Assembly (NCBI GenBank): GCA_030652755.1
Contig: JAUSPV010000097.1
Coordinates: 36,769 to 100,768, forward strand
Direction of reading: 5' to 3'
DNA from: Caulobacter sp.
GTDB taxonomy: Bacteria > Pseudomonadota > Alphaproteobacteria > Caulobacterales > Caulobacteraceae
DNA length: 64,000 nt
Numbering within the stretch: the first letter of the stretch is position 1; each line of letters begins with the position of its first letter. The notes under the pieces are model-generated. The model had not been told where the DNA came from. It made no database searches and saw only the letters and a list, made by a program, of their open reading frames with translations. This document shows positions 1 to 7,882 of the stretch, one piece after another. Both the position numbers and the translations under genes were made by a program.

Positions 1-906
1 GCCACGCCCGCCTCCGCCGCGCGGGTCCTCCCGGCCTTCGAACAGGATCGTCAGGCGGTCCTGGCCATGGCAGGAGAGTTCAAGGTCCGCTTCGACTTCC
101 GTGAAACCGCCGCCTTCGTCGCCGACTACACGCCCATCGCGCCCAAGGTCAGCGGTGGCTACGAAGTCGTTCGCGTGATCGAGGACAGCGGTCGGGTCAT
201 CCGCCTGCAGCATCTGCTGGTGGTGGACGGCGGCGACGGCAAGCCAATGGTCATCAAGCACTGGCGCCAGGACTGGGCCTACGAGCCTGCCCGGATTCTG
301 ACCTACGCCGGCCCCGGCAAGTGGGTTCTGAAGGACATTCCCGAGGCCGCCCGCAAGGGTCGCTGGTCGCAGACCGTCTGGCAGACAGACGACTCGCCCC
401 GCTACGGCGGCCTCGGCCGCTGGACCTTCGAGGACGGCGCCACCCGTTGGATCAGCGAGGAGACGCCCCGTCCGCTCGCGCGCCGCGACGCGGTCCGCAA
501 GCCGGTCTACGGCTGGTACGTCGGGACCAACCGGCATGCCCTGACCCCGGCCGGCTGGATCCACGAACAGGACAACGCCAAGATCGGCCTGCGGGACGGC
601 AAGAGCGTCACCTTCGTCCATGAGGTGGTGCTCAATACCTACAGCCGCTTCGGCGGCTTCGATGTCGCCGCCGCCGACAGCTACTGGGCCGGGACCCGGG
701 AGTATTGGGCCGAGGTGCGCAAGGCCTGGGACGAAGCCGCGGCGAAGGGCAAGGGGATCAGCCTGGAAGAGGAAGCCGAGGCAGGTTCGGTTACCGGTCC
801 AACCCTTATGGGTCTCGCCGACGAGATCCTGAAGGGCGAGAAGACGACCAAGGCCGCCATCGCCGAGGCCCGTCAGGTCATCGCCGAGGAGACCGGAGGA
901 CTGTAA
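1..906 (+). CDS. DUF6607 family protein, 5' end outside window
   Basis: The frame is open from the first base of the window, and the residues before the ATG at 67 (VLPAFEQDRQAVLAM) read as normal coding sequence, so that ATG is internal and the true start, probably with a signal peptide, lies upstream. The visible 301 residues are rich in Trp and Tyr, as in the DUF6607 family, a Gram-negative family of unknown function. The C-terminal 60 residues are charged and helical. A terminator follows 30 bp after the stop, so this is the last gene of its transcript. No catalytic motif is apparent. The family call is from recognition of the sequence and is moderately secure; function is unknown. Confidence 0.75.
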   Translation, partial: ATPASAARVLPAFEQDRQAVLAMAGEFKVRFDFRETAAFVADYTPIAPKVSGGYEVVRVIEDSGRVIRLQHLLVVDGGDGKPMVIKHWRQDWAYEPARILTYAGPGKWVLKDIPEAARKGRWSQTVWQTDDSPRYGGLGRWTFEDGATRWISEETPRPLARRDAVRKPVYGWYVGTNRHALTPAGWIHEQDNAKIGLRDGKSVTFVHEVVLNTYSRFGGFDVAAADSYWAGTREYWAEVRKAWDEAAAKGKGISLEEEAEAGSVTGPTLMGLADEILKGEKTTKAAIAEARQVIAEETGGL

Positions 907-936
907 GCCGCCTCATCCGCGTCGAGATACGGAAAC

Positions 937-966
937 GCCCGCGGCCGGAAGGTCGCGGGCTTTTTT
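937..966 (+). terminator. Intrinsic terminator after the DUF6607 gene
   Basis: GCCCGCGGCC and GGTCGCGGGC form a 10-bp stem with one wobble pair and a GGAA loop, followed directly by six T residues. It ends the plus-strand gene. On the other strand the same hairpin lies downstream of the TonB receptor stop at 1016 but lacks a T run. Confidence 0.85.
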
Positions 967-1015
967 GTCTGTCCATCGGATGGTCCCCGGCCGAAGCCGG
1001 GGATCGCCCGAACCG

Positions 1016-3142
1016 TCAGAAGCGACGCGTCAGGCTGGCGACCACCACCCGGCGCGTGCCGTAGAAGCAGTTGCTGTAGCTGTAGCACCGCGCCACGTAT
1101 TCCTTGTCGGCCAGGTTGCTGGCGGTGAGCGCCAGGCGCCAATCATCGCGGTCGTAGTGGATCGAGCCGTCGAACAGCATGACGGACGGATTGATCATGA
1201 CCGTTGTGAAGTAGGATTCCGGCAGGTTGCCGGCGCTCTTGCTCAGGTAGCGCGCGCCAAGGCTGGCCCCGAGGCCGGCGAACGGACCGTCCTGGAAGGT
1301 CCAGTCGATCAGGGCCGACAGCTTGTGTTCCGGCGTCACGGGCAGCTCGGCGCCGAGCTCGTAGGCCGCGCCCTCGGTCACCTCGGAATCGCTCCAGGTG
1401 TAGGAGGCGTTGAGACTGAGGCGCTCGTTGAAGCGGCCGACGACCTCGAACTCCAGGCCCTTGACCTCGACCTCGCCGACCTGCGCCTGGAAGCCGATGT
1501 TCACGGGGTCATCGGTGAGGACGTTCTGCTGCGTGATCTTATAGGCGGCGGCGGTGGCAAACAGCTTCACGCCCTCGGGCAAGCCGCGGCCATCCCACTT
1601 CACACCGGCCTCGATCTGCTCGCCGGTGGTCGCCTCGAAGGGATCGCCGCCGAAGCCAGCCCCGGCCACGGGCTGGAACGACCGCGCCCAGGAGACGTAG
1701 GGCGTGACGCCGTTGGCGAAGACGTAGGAGGCGCCGGCGCGCCATGACGCCTCGCCGTCATCGGTCTCGGTGTTGGCAAGCCGGTCCTGGGTCTGCACCC
1801 AGTCATAGCGGGCGCCCAGGGTCAGGATCAGGCCGCCCCCGATCTTGATCTGGTCCTGGGCGTAGAGGCCGGTCTGCTTCTCCTCGTAGCTGGAGAAGGT
1901 CACCGGCGGCAGGTTGGGAATGGCCAGGCCGTAGACCGGCGCGAAGACATCGATGTTGGGCATGCCGAAGCCAAAAGCGCTGGCGCCGACATAGTCGTAG
2001 TTGCGGTGGTCCAGCCCGAGCAGAAGGTTGTGGCTGACGCGGCCGGTCTCGATCTTCCCGGTCAGGCGGCTGTCAACGCCGAAGGTCTCGACCTCCTCGG
2101 CGAAGGAGAAGCTGTACCGGGAGACGGTTCGGTAGTCGTCCGGAACGCCGTTGAAGTCGGCGTCGACGAAGCCATTGCCGCCGATCCCTCGCTGATCGCC
2201 GTCGAGGCTGGTGAACTTGACGTTCTGCTCGAAGTCCCAGCTGTCATTGATCTGGTGGCTCAGCTCGTAGCCGAGGCCCCAGTGGGTGCGAACAAAGCGG
2301 TTGTAACTGGTCTCGCCGAGATTGGCGTCCGAGCCGATCTCACCCAGCGGATTGGCGAGCAAGGTGCCTTGGGAGGGCAGAAAGCCGCCGCCATCGCCAC
2401 TGACCGTGTCGTCCTGCCAGAAGCCCAGGACCGTGATCCTGGTGTCGGCGCCGAGGCCGAACGAGACGGCCGGGGCCAGGAAGCTGCGCTCGACACCGAC
2501 GCCGCGCACCTGGGTGCCCTTGTCGCGGTAGAGACCGGTCAGGCGGGCGCTGACGCCCGGCGCGACTTCGCCGGTGATGTCGCCGTTGACCTGCCAGTGG
2601 TCGTTGTTGCCGATCTCCGCCCCGAACTCGCCGCCGAAATCGTCGCGCGGCCGGCGGCTGGTGACGTTGACGATCCCGCCCGGAGGGGCCGAGCCGTACA
2701 GGAACGAGGCCGGGCCCTTGAGGATCTCGACGGTCTGCGCGCCGTAGAGGTCGAGGCCGGTGTTGGTGATCGAACCGATCGAGGCCTGGATGCCGTCGAT
2801 GTACTGCACCGGATTGAACCCGCGCACGGTCAGCCAGTCGACACGCTCGTCGGGGCCGTAGTTCTCGCCATTCACGCCGGCAGTGTAGCGGACCACCTGG
2901 CTGAGCGTGTTCCAGTCGAGCAGGTCGATCTGGTCGCGCGAGATGACGGTGATCGACTGCGGATTCTCGACCAGCGCGATTCCGGCCTTGCCGGCCGCGA
3001 CGCTGCCCTGGGGAACATAGTCGCGGGCGGTGACGATCAGGCCCTCGACGTCGGTGTCCTGGGCAAGGGCGGGCATGGCGGCGGCGAGCGCGGCGGCGGA
3101 GACGCCGGCCAGGGCGAGACAGCGCAGCAGAGGGTGGTTCAC
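1016..3142 (-). CDS. TonB-dependent siderophore receptor
   Basis: 708 aa. Outer-membrane, TonB-driven importer, probably for a ferric siderophore. Residues 1-28 are a signal peptide ending PALAQ. The plug domain follows (about 45-160: SITVISRDQ, then LKGPASFLYGSAPPGG, the usual plug signature), then a 22-strand-type barrel ending in Phe (LTRRF). Length and order fit the FhuA/FpvA-like siderophore receptor family. It is the last gene of a minus-strand operon with the 61-aa protein, two PepSY proteins and ApbE-DUF2271; only 23 bp separate it from the small gene. That company suggests iron import coupled to periplasmic reduction. The ligand cannot be told from sequence. Confidence 0.9.
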   Translation of the reverse strand: MNHPLLRCLALAGVSAAALAAAMPALAQDTDVEGLIVTARDYVPQGSVAAGKAGIALVENPQSITVISRDQIDLLDWNTLSQVVRYTAGVNGENYGPDERVDWLTVRGFNPVQYIDGIQASIGSITNTGLDLYGAQTVEILKGPASFLYGSAPPGGIVNVTSRRPRDDFGGEFGAEIGNNDHWQVNGDITGEVAPGVSARLTGLYRDKGTQVRGVGVERSFLAPAVSFGLGADTRITVLGFWQDDTVSGDGGGFLPSQGTLLANPLGEIGSDANLGETSYNRFVRTHWGLGYELSHQINDSWDFEQNVKFTSLDGDQRGIGGNGFVDADFNGVPDDYRTVSRYSFSFAEEVETFGVDSRLTGKIETGRVSHNLLLGLDHRNYDYVGASAFGFGMPNIDVFAPVYGLAIPNLPPVTFSSYEEKQTGLYAQDQIKIGGGLILTLGARYDWVQTQDRLANTETDDGEASWRAGASYVFANGVTPYVSWARSFQPVAGAGFGGDPFEATTGEQIEAGVKWDGRGLPEGVKLFATAAAYKITQQNVLTDDPVNIGFQAQVGEVEVKGLEFEVVGRFNERLSLNASYTWSDSEVTEGAAYELGAELPVTPEHKLSALIDWTFQDGPFAGLGASLGARYLSKSAGNLPESYFTTVMINPSVMLFDGSIHYDRDDWRLALTASNLADKEYVARCYSYSNCFYGTRRVVVASLTRRF

Positions 3143-3165
3143 TTCGGTATCCTTGGTTTTCAGGT

Positions 3166-3351
3166 TCAGGTGCGGCGGGCCTTCAGGGCCCAGATGATGA
3201 CGAGGACAGGCGCGGCGAGGCCGGCCCAGGAGATCCAGTCGCGAATGCCGTCGCCCAGCAGGGCGCTGACCAGTCCGATGAGGCTGGCCAGGGCGATCGC
3301 CAGCGGCGCGCCGAAGGTGTGCAGGAGGCTCCCGCGGCCGGGCTTGCTCAC
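3166..3351 (-). CDS. Small two-helix membrane protein of the iron operon
   Basis: 61 aa, starting at a GTG that overlaps the TGA of the upstream PepSY gene by four bases (GTGA), a strong sign of translational coupling. Two hydrophobic segments are visible, about residues 14-31 and 41-55, separated by GDGIRDW, with a positively charged C-terminus (KARRT). No cysteine or histidine cluster suggests a cofactor. Short membrane proteins in this position often accompany PepSY reductase-like genes; a role as an accessory subunit is inference. I do not recognise a named family. Confidence 0.7.
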   Translation of the reverse strand: MSKPGRGSLLHTFGAPLAIALASLIGLVSALLGDGIRDWISWAGLAAPVLVIIWALKARRT

Positions 3352-4505
3352 AGAGCCGCCTCCGGGGCGGCGACGCCGCCGCTCCGCAGCTCGCGCAGTC
3401 GAGCGTCCAGCGGCGCCCGGCGCTTGTCCAGCCAGAGGTACAGCCCGCTGCCCAGTATGATGATGGTGATGATGTCCAGCACCGCCCAGAGGATCTTCAG
3501 CGGCAGTCCGCCGTAGTCCCCGAAATGCAGCGGCTGCGAGAGCAGAAGGGCCTGTGCGTACCAGGGCATCTTGCGCATGGCGGTCAGGTCGCCGGTTTCG
3601 GCGTCGACCAGCGCCGGCGTCAGCAGGGTCTTGGTCAGCGGTGTGTCGCCCTGCATGAAGACGGCGTAGTGGTGCTTGCTGCTGAAATAGCCTCCGGGGA
3701 AGGCCACGAACTGCGGCCGCATGCCGGGCGCAGCGGCCCTGGCGGTCGCGACGGCGGCGTTGATGGAGCCGAGCCTGCGCGGATTCACCGGCGCCATGGT
3801 CTTGTAGGGCGCCGTCATCTCGGCCAGCTGGGTAGCCTGCCAGATCTGGATGATCGGCTGCGACAGGGTGTTGATCACGCCGGTCAGGCCGACCACGCTG
3901 ACCCAGGCCAGCGTCACGATGCCGAGCAGGTTGTGATAGTCGAGCCACTTGAGCCGCCGGGAGCGGCTAGTCCGCACCGTGCCGAAGTCCAGCTTGGCCA
4001 TGAAGGGGCGGTAGACGACCACGCCCGACACCGTGGCCACGAAGAAGAGCAGTCCCATCAGGCCCATGAACAGCAGGCCGGGCAGACCCAGGAACAGGTC
4101 GGTGTGCAGGCGCAGGATGAACTCCATCACGCCGCCGGCCGGCGCGGTCACGACCTCGCCGGTGCGCTGATCCAGGGACTGGAACTGCATGGCGGCCTCC
4201 GGCGCGTCGGGGCGCGGACCGGTCGTGACGTTCACGACCGGACGGTCCTCGTCAAAGCTCATGAACAAGCCGACCTCGCCGGGCCGGTTGGCCAGGGCCC
4301 TGGCCATGATCTCATCGAGGTCGAGCAGCCGGTCACTCGCCACGGGCTTCAGCTCGCCATGCGCGCCGCTCAGCTCGTCGATCTCGTGTTCGAAGATCAG
4401 CGGCAAGCCGGTGACGCACAGCAACAGCAGGAACGCCGTGCAGATCAGGCTCGTCCACTTGTGGACGAGGTACCAGGCGCGGATCGTTCCGCGAGTCATG
4501 GGCAA
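3348..4505 (-). CDS. PepSY-associated transmembrane protein (putative ferric/flavin reductase)
   Basis: 385 aa. The N-terminus (RGTIRAWYLVHKWTSLICTA) is the typical first helix of PepSY_TM 'iron-regulated membrane' proteins, with His15 in a WYLVHKW context. Further helices lie near residues 145-170, 190-215 and 330-355, and a large periplasmic part carries PepSY-like sequence (residues 215-320). Such proteins sit next to siderophore receptors and are thought to pass electrons across the inner membrane to reduce ferric siderophores. The start follows an iron-box-like palindrome at 4524-4544, so the gene may have its own promoter within the operon. Its stop is coupled to the 61-aa gene. Reductase activity is inferred from family and context. 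Confidence 0.85.
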   Translation of the reverse strand: MPMTRGTIRAWYLVHKWTSLICTAFLLLLCVTGLPLIFEHEIDELSGAHGELKPVASDRLLDLDEIMARALANRPGEVGLFMSFDEDRPVVNVTTGPRPDAPEAAMQFQSLDQRTGEVVTAPAGGVMEFILRLHTDLFLGLPGLLFMGLMGLLFFVATVSGVVVYRPFMAKLDFGTVRTSRSRRLKWLDYHNLLGIVTLAWVSVVGLTGVINTLSQPIIQIWQATQLAEMTAPYKTMAPVNPRRLGSINAAVATARAAAPGMRPQFVAFPGGYFSSKHHYAVFMQGDTPLTKTLLTPALVDAETGDLTAMRKMPWYAQALLLSQPLHFGDYGGLPLKILWAVLDIITIIILGSGLYLWLDKRRAPLDARLRELRSGGVAAPEAAL

Positions 4506-4523
4506 GCTCCGCGCGCGCCGGGA

Positions 4524-4544
4524 TGAGAATGCGAACGCATCTCA
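4524..4544 (-). promoter_or_regulatory. Fur-box-like imperfect palindrome before the PepSY gene
   Basis: The 21 bases contain GAGAATGCG and CGCATCTC as facing arms flanked by TGA and TCA. It lies 19 bp upstream of the PepSY start in the only sizeable gap (109 bp) of the iron operon. Shape and position resemble iron-regulator boxes of proteobacterial TonB and PepSY genes. The assignment to Fur rather than another iron regulator is inference. Confidence 0.45.
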
Positions 4545-4614
4545 GATGCACTAGGCGGGATGCCCCACGCTGACAAGTGCCGCGGTGCAACATGTCGCGG
4601 TTGCCGACGCGAGA

Positions 4615-5253
4615 TCAGGGAACGAAGGCCAGATAGACTCCGAGGAACACGGCCAGACTCGCCGCCGTCAGGACCAGGCTGGTCTTCAGCCGGAAGCGCA
4701 GGCTGAAGAAGAGCACATAGCCGATCAGCGACAGGGCCAGCACCAGAACGGCGGTGACATCGATCAGCAGGCGCCACGCCGCGCCGGCGTTCGCGCCCTT
4801 GTGCAGGTCGTTGACGATGCTCGTCGCCGTCGCCGACTGGATCGTCGCCTCGGCGAGCCCTGTCTCGAGGTTCAGGATGACGTCCGTCGCGCCGGTGACG
4901 CCCTCGAGGCGTAGCATCGCTTCTCCGTCGAGCAGTTCGCCGCTTTTGTAGGCGCCGCGCAGTTTGACCCGGCGCGTGACGGCCTCGGCAAGCGCCCGAG
5001 GCGCGTCAGCCGCCTTCAGCGCGGCGGAAATGTCGGCTCCGGGGATCTGGGCGGTCACGGACTGCTCGGCCGGCGCCTCGCCCTGCAGCCAGGTCGGATG
5101 GTTCAGCAGGATGCCCGTGACGCTGAAGAACATCAGCGCCAGGAACGCGAAGGCCGAGATGTAGGCGTGCAGCATCCGGCTGGTGCGGTAGAAGCCGCCC
5201 TTGTCGAAGCCTTTCCTCCCGGGGCGGGCGGAGGTCGCGGTCTCGGCCTTCAC
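4615..5253 (-). CDS. PepSY_TM-like protein with TGAT motif
   Basis: 212 aa. A first helix at about residues 28-50 (RMLHAYISAFAFLALMFFSVTGI) carries His29, then a periplasmic domain of about 100 residues, then two C-terminal helices (161-184, 190-210). This layout matches PepSY_TM_like proteins found with DUF2271. Within the periplasmic domain, residues 117-123 read EGVTGAT, which resembles the D-x-x-[ST]-G-A-[ST] sequence that ApbE enzymes modify with FMN, except that the leading Asp is Glu. The ATG overlaps the stop of the ApbE-DUF2271 gene (ATGA), so substrate and flavin transferase would be co-translated. Flavinylation is a hypothesis. Confidence 0.75.
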   Translation of the reverse strand: MKAETATSARPGRKGFDKGGFYRTSRMLHAYISAFAFLALMFFSVTGILLNHPTWLQGEAPAEQSVTAQIPGADISAALKAADAPRALAEAVTRRVKLRGAYKSGELLDGEAMLRLEGVTGATDVILNLETGLAEATIQSATATSIVNDLHKGANAGAAWRLLIDVTAVLVLALSLIGYVLFFSLRFRLKTSLVLTAASLAVFLGVYLAFVP

Positions 5254-6722
5254 CGCTTCTTCCCGTAGCGCAGCGTCACGCCGCCCAGCTCGTCCTTGCC
5301 GGCGATGGCGCTGGTAACCGGAGCAACGCGCAGGTCGAGATCGGTCGACAGATAGCTATGGCCGCCATGTTCACGGACGGCTTCGACATGGATCGTGTAC
5401 CGGCCCTGGGCCACCGGCCGTCCGGCCTGGTCCATGCCATCCCACACAAGGCTGTAGCGCCCCGGGGCGCGGGTCGGACGCGCGACACTTTCCACACCGG
5501 GCGTCTTGCGGCCGTAGCGTCGCCAGAAGACGTAGTTGTCCGGGATCCATTTGGGATTGTCCCCCAGCATGGTGATCACCCGCACCAGCTGCTTGTTCTC
5601 GTCGGTGATCCAGACGGCGACGTAGGGCGAGCGATAGTTGCCGACGGCGATCTTTGGAATCTCGTAGCCGATGGCCACCTCGAACCCCTTGGGCCAGGCC
5701 GGGCCGTCGGCGACGCGGATCAGCCGGGCCCGGGGCTCCTCCGGCGCATCGACCAGAGACCGCCATCCCGCCGACGCCAGTCGGCGGCCGTCGGCGGTCT
5801 GGATCAGCGCCTCGACACCCGCTGTGGCGTCGGCCAGTGCGATCGCGCGTCGGGGCGCCATCACAGCGAAGGCTGTGGAGAGGGCGTCCGCTTCCGCCGC
5901 CGTCCGCGCCGTGACACAGGCGGCCAACACCCCCTCGGCGGGACGACCGGTGACGGGATCCAGCAGATGGCCGGCGGGCGTCCCGTCCACGACATGGTCG
6001 CGGGCGCCCCGTCCGCTGAAGGCCACGGCGCCGTCCGACAGTGTCAGGACCGCCAGGGGCGCGGCATTGTCGGCGACATCGCAACCGTCAGCGACGCCGA
6101 TTCGCCACCCCGCACCGCCGGGCGAGGCGCCCCAGCACCGCAAGTCTCCGCCCAGATCGACCATGACCCCGGCCACGTCCGGAGACGCCGCGCGGGCCGC
6201 GGTGACGGCCCGGTCGATGACGTGGCCCTTGGCGACCCCGTCGAGGTCCACAATCATTCCCACCGGCCGCCGCACCGTGCGCCTGGCGGGGTCCAGAGTC
6301 AGAGCGGCGGGCAGCTGTCGCGCGTCATCCGGCGTCCCGGCTCGCCACGCCAGCGTGACCGCGCCCAGCCGGGCGTCGAACGCCCCGTCGGTCCCTGCCC
6401 GCCAGGCTTCTGCGCTGCTCAGCAGCGAGAACAGTTCAGGGGACGCCACATGCACGTCGCGGGCGTTCAGAGCCGACAGCTCGCTGTCGGCGCGCCAGCC
6501 GCTGAAGATGCGGTCCAGTCGGTCAATCTCGGCCCGAATGGCGTTCGCGGCCAGGGTCGCCGCCACCTCGGTCCGGGCGACGACCGTCACGTCCAGCGAG
6601 GTTCCCAACACGTGGTCGTCGTGGAGCCGCCAGACGGGCGTCACCTCCGAAGTCGCCGGCGGAACCGCCGCGACAGGCGCAAGGCCGGCCAGACCCATGA
6701 GCAGGGTCGGTGAGATCGACAT
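5250..6722 (-). CDS. apbE: ApbE FAD:protein FMN transferase fused to DUF2271
   Basis: 490 aa. Start taken at 6722, where a signal-peptide-like N-terminus begins (MSISPTLLMGLAGLAPVAAV); an in-frame ATG 72 bp upstream adds an unlikely prefix. Residues about 40-320 are ApbE: FSGWRADSELSALN, then VDLDGVAKGHVID, DLGGDLR, HLLDPVTGRPAEG and EADALSTAFAVM, the last carrying the usual metal-binding Asp and Thr. ApbE attaches FMN from FAD to Thr/Ser of exported proteins. From about residue 345 the protein is DUF2271 (GFEVAIGYEIP, NPKWIPDNYVFWRRYG, GRYTIHVEAVREHGG), a periplasmic family found with PepSY proteins. First gene of the iron operon, divergent from DUF4198. Confidence 0.88.
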   Translation of the reverse strand: MSISPTLLMGLAGLAPVAAVPPATSEVTPVWRLHDDHVLGTSLDVTVVARTEVAATLAANAIRAEIDRLDRIFSGWRADSELSALNARDVHVASPELFSLLSSAEAWRAGTDGAFDARLGAVTLAWRAGTPDDARQLPAALTLDPARRTVRRPVGMIVDLDGVAKGHVIDRAVTAARAASPDVAGVMVDLGGDLRCWGASPGGAGWRIGVADGCDVADNAAPLAVLTLSDGAVAFSGRGARDHVVDGTPAGHLLDPVTGRPAEGVLAACVTARTAAEADALSTAFAVMAPRRAIALADATAGVEALIQTADGRRLASAGWRSLVDAPEEPRARLIRVADGPAWPKGFEVAIGYEIPKIAVGNYRSPYVAVWITDENKQLVRVITMLGDNPKWIPDNYVFWRRYGRKTPGVESVARPTRAPGRYSLVWDGMDQAGRPVAQGRYTIHVEAVREHGGHSYLSTDLDLRVAPVTSAIAGKDELGGVTLRYGKKR

Positions 6723-6809
6723 CGGGTCACTCCAGAATGGCGTCGCAGCGGATGGGGAAGCCCGGAGCGGCGCCGGCGGACCATAGAAACTCATTCCATC
6801 GATTGCAAC

Positions 6810-6824
6810 TGCGAGCCATTCGCA
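6810..6824. promoter_or_regulatory. Iron-box-like inverted repeat in divergent promoter
   Basis: TGCGA-N5-TCGCA, a perfect inverted repeat, lies in the 158-bp gap between the ApbE-DUF2271 operon (starting at 6722, leftward) and DUF4198 (starting at 6881, rightward). The surrounding sequence has further CATTC and TTGCAA elements. The arms resemble the second copy at 4524-4544 (ATGCG/CGCAT). One regulator, most simply Fur, may control both directions; this is inference. Confidence 0.45.
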
Positions 6825-6880
6825 CTAATCAACGACGCGCCGGGCCACGCCATTTGCGAGCCCTGAAGGGAGACGAGCCG

Positions 6881-7771
6881 TTGATCACCAGGGACCTGAT
6901 CGTGAAAAGCGCCATCGCCGCGCTGCTGACCGCCGCCGCCGTGGGGTTCGCGGCCGGGCCGGCCCTGGCGCATACGCCCTATATCGTGCCGGTCACCTTC
7001 GCGCCGGACCGCGACTGGGTCGGCGTCCAGGGCGGCATGTCCGAGGAAGCCGCCTTCGTTCCGGATTTCGCGATTCGCGGGGCGGGCGACTGGGTCGTGA
7101 CGGGCCCCGACGGCGTCCAGACCAGAGCCGCGCCCACCACGCTCAAATCCGCCAACATGCTCGACGCCGCCCTGCCGACCGAAGGCACCTACAGAATCAG
7201 CACCGGTGAGCGTCCGGGCCGCGCGGGCAAGGCGGCGAAGGTCGGCGGCGTCTGGCGCGCCGTGCGCCCCGCCCCCGCCGCCGGCGCGCCCGCCGGCCCG
7301 GCCCGCCCGATGGAGGACGACGCTGGGGGCGGCGCCGGTCCGATCAACGCCGTCGACGTGCCGGCCGGCGCCGAGATCATGGACACCCAGAGCTATCTGA
7401 TCGCCGAAACCTACGTCAGTCGCGGCGCGCCCACGCCCGGCGCGCTCAAGCCCGTCGGAAGAGGGCTCGAGCTGGAGCCGATCACCCATCCCAACGAGAT
7501 CTATCTCGACGACGGGTTCACCTTCCGGGTCACGGTCGACGGCAAGCCGGCGTCCGGCCTGCGCGTCACCGCCTATCGCGGCGGAGAAACCTACGACGGC
7601 GAACGCACCGCCATCGAGGCGACTACCGATGCCGACGGCAAGGCGTCGCTCGGCTTCGCGAAAGCCGGCGCCTACTTGCTCGAAACCCACTACCCCGACG
7701 CGCCACCAGCCAGCGCCGCGCCGGCCTCAAAGACCTGGGTCTATACGCTCAGCTTCGAGGTCACGCCCTAG
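6881..7771 (+). CDS. DUF4198 periplasmic protein
   Basis: 296 aa from a TTG at 6881, preceded at suitable spacing by AAGGGAGA; a GTG at 6902 is the alternative. A signal peptide ends PALAHTPY, and His is the first mature residue or nearly so, a recurrent feature of this family. The DUF4198 fold is shown by LAHTPYIVP near the N-terminus, SYLIAETYVSRGAPTPGALKP in the middle and a C-terminal Ig-like part (DGFTFRVTVDGKPASGLRVTAY). A Pro/Ala/Gly-rich linker occupies about residues 130-165. DUF4198 proteins are periplasmic, often beside metal-import genes, and are suspected metal binders. Divergent from the ApbE operon, probably sharing its iron control. Confidence 0.82.
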   Translation: MITRDLIVKSAIAALLTAAAVGFAAGPALAHTPYIVPVTFAPDRDWVGVQGGMSEEAAFVPDFAIRGAGDWVVTGPDGVQTRAAPTTLKSANMLDAALPTEGTYRISTGERPGRAGKAAKVGGVWRAVRPAPAAGAPAGPARPMEDDAGGGAGPINAVDVPAGAEIMDTQSYLIAETYVSRGAPTPGALKPVGRGLELEPITHPNEIYLDDGFTFRVTVDGKPASGLRVTAYRGGETYDGERTAIEATTDADGKASLGFAKAGAYLLETHYPDAPPASAAPASKTWVYTLSFEVTP

Positions 7772-7882
7772 CGGCAAGATTCCTCACCCGTCTGACCCAG
7801 CGTCAGCGTGGGCCCGTCCGGATAAACCGGGTAGGGATCAACACCGCGCCCGCGCAGACGGGCCGGAGGAGGCCGCACCCGA

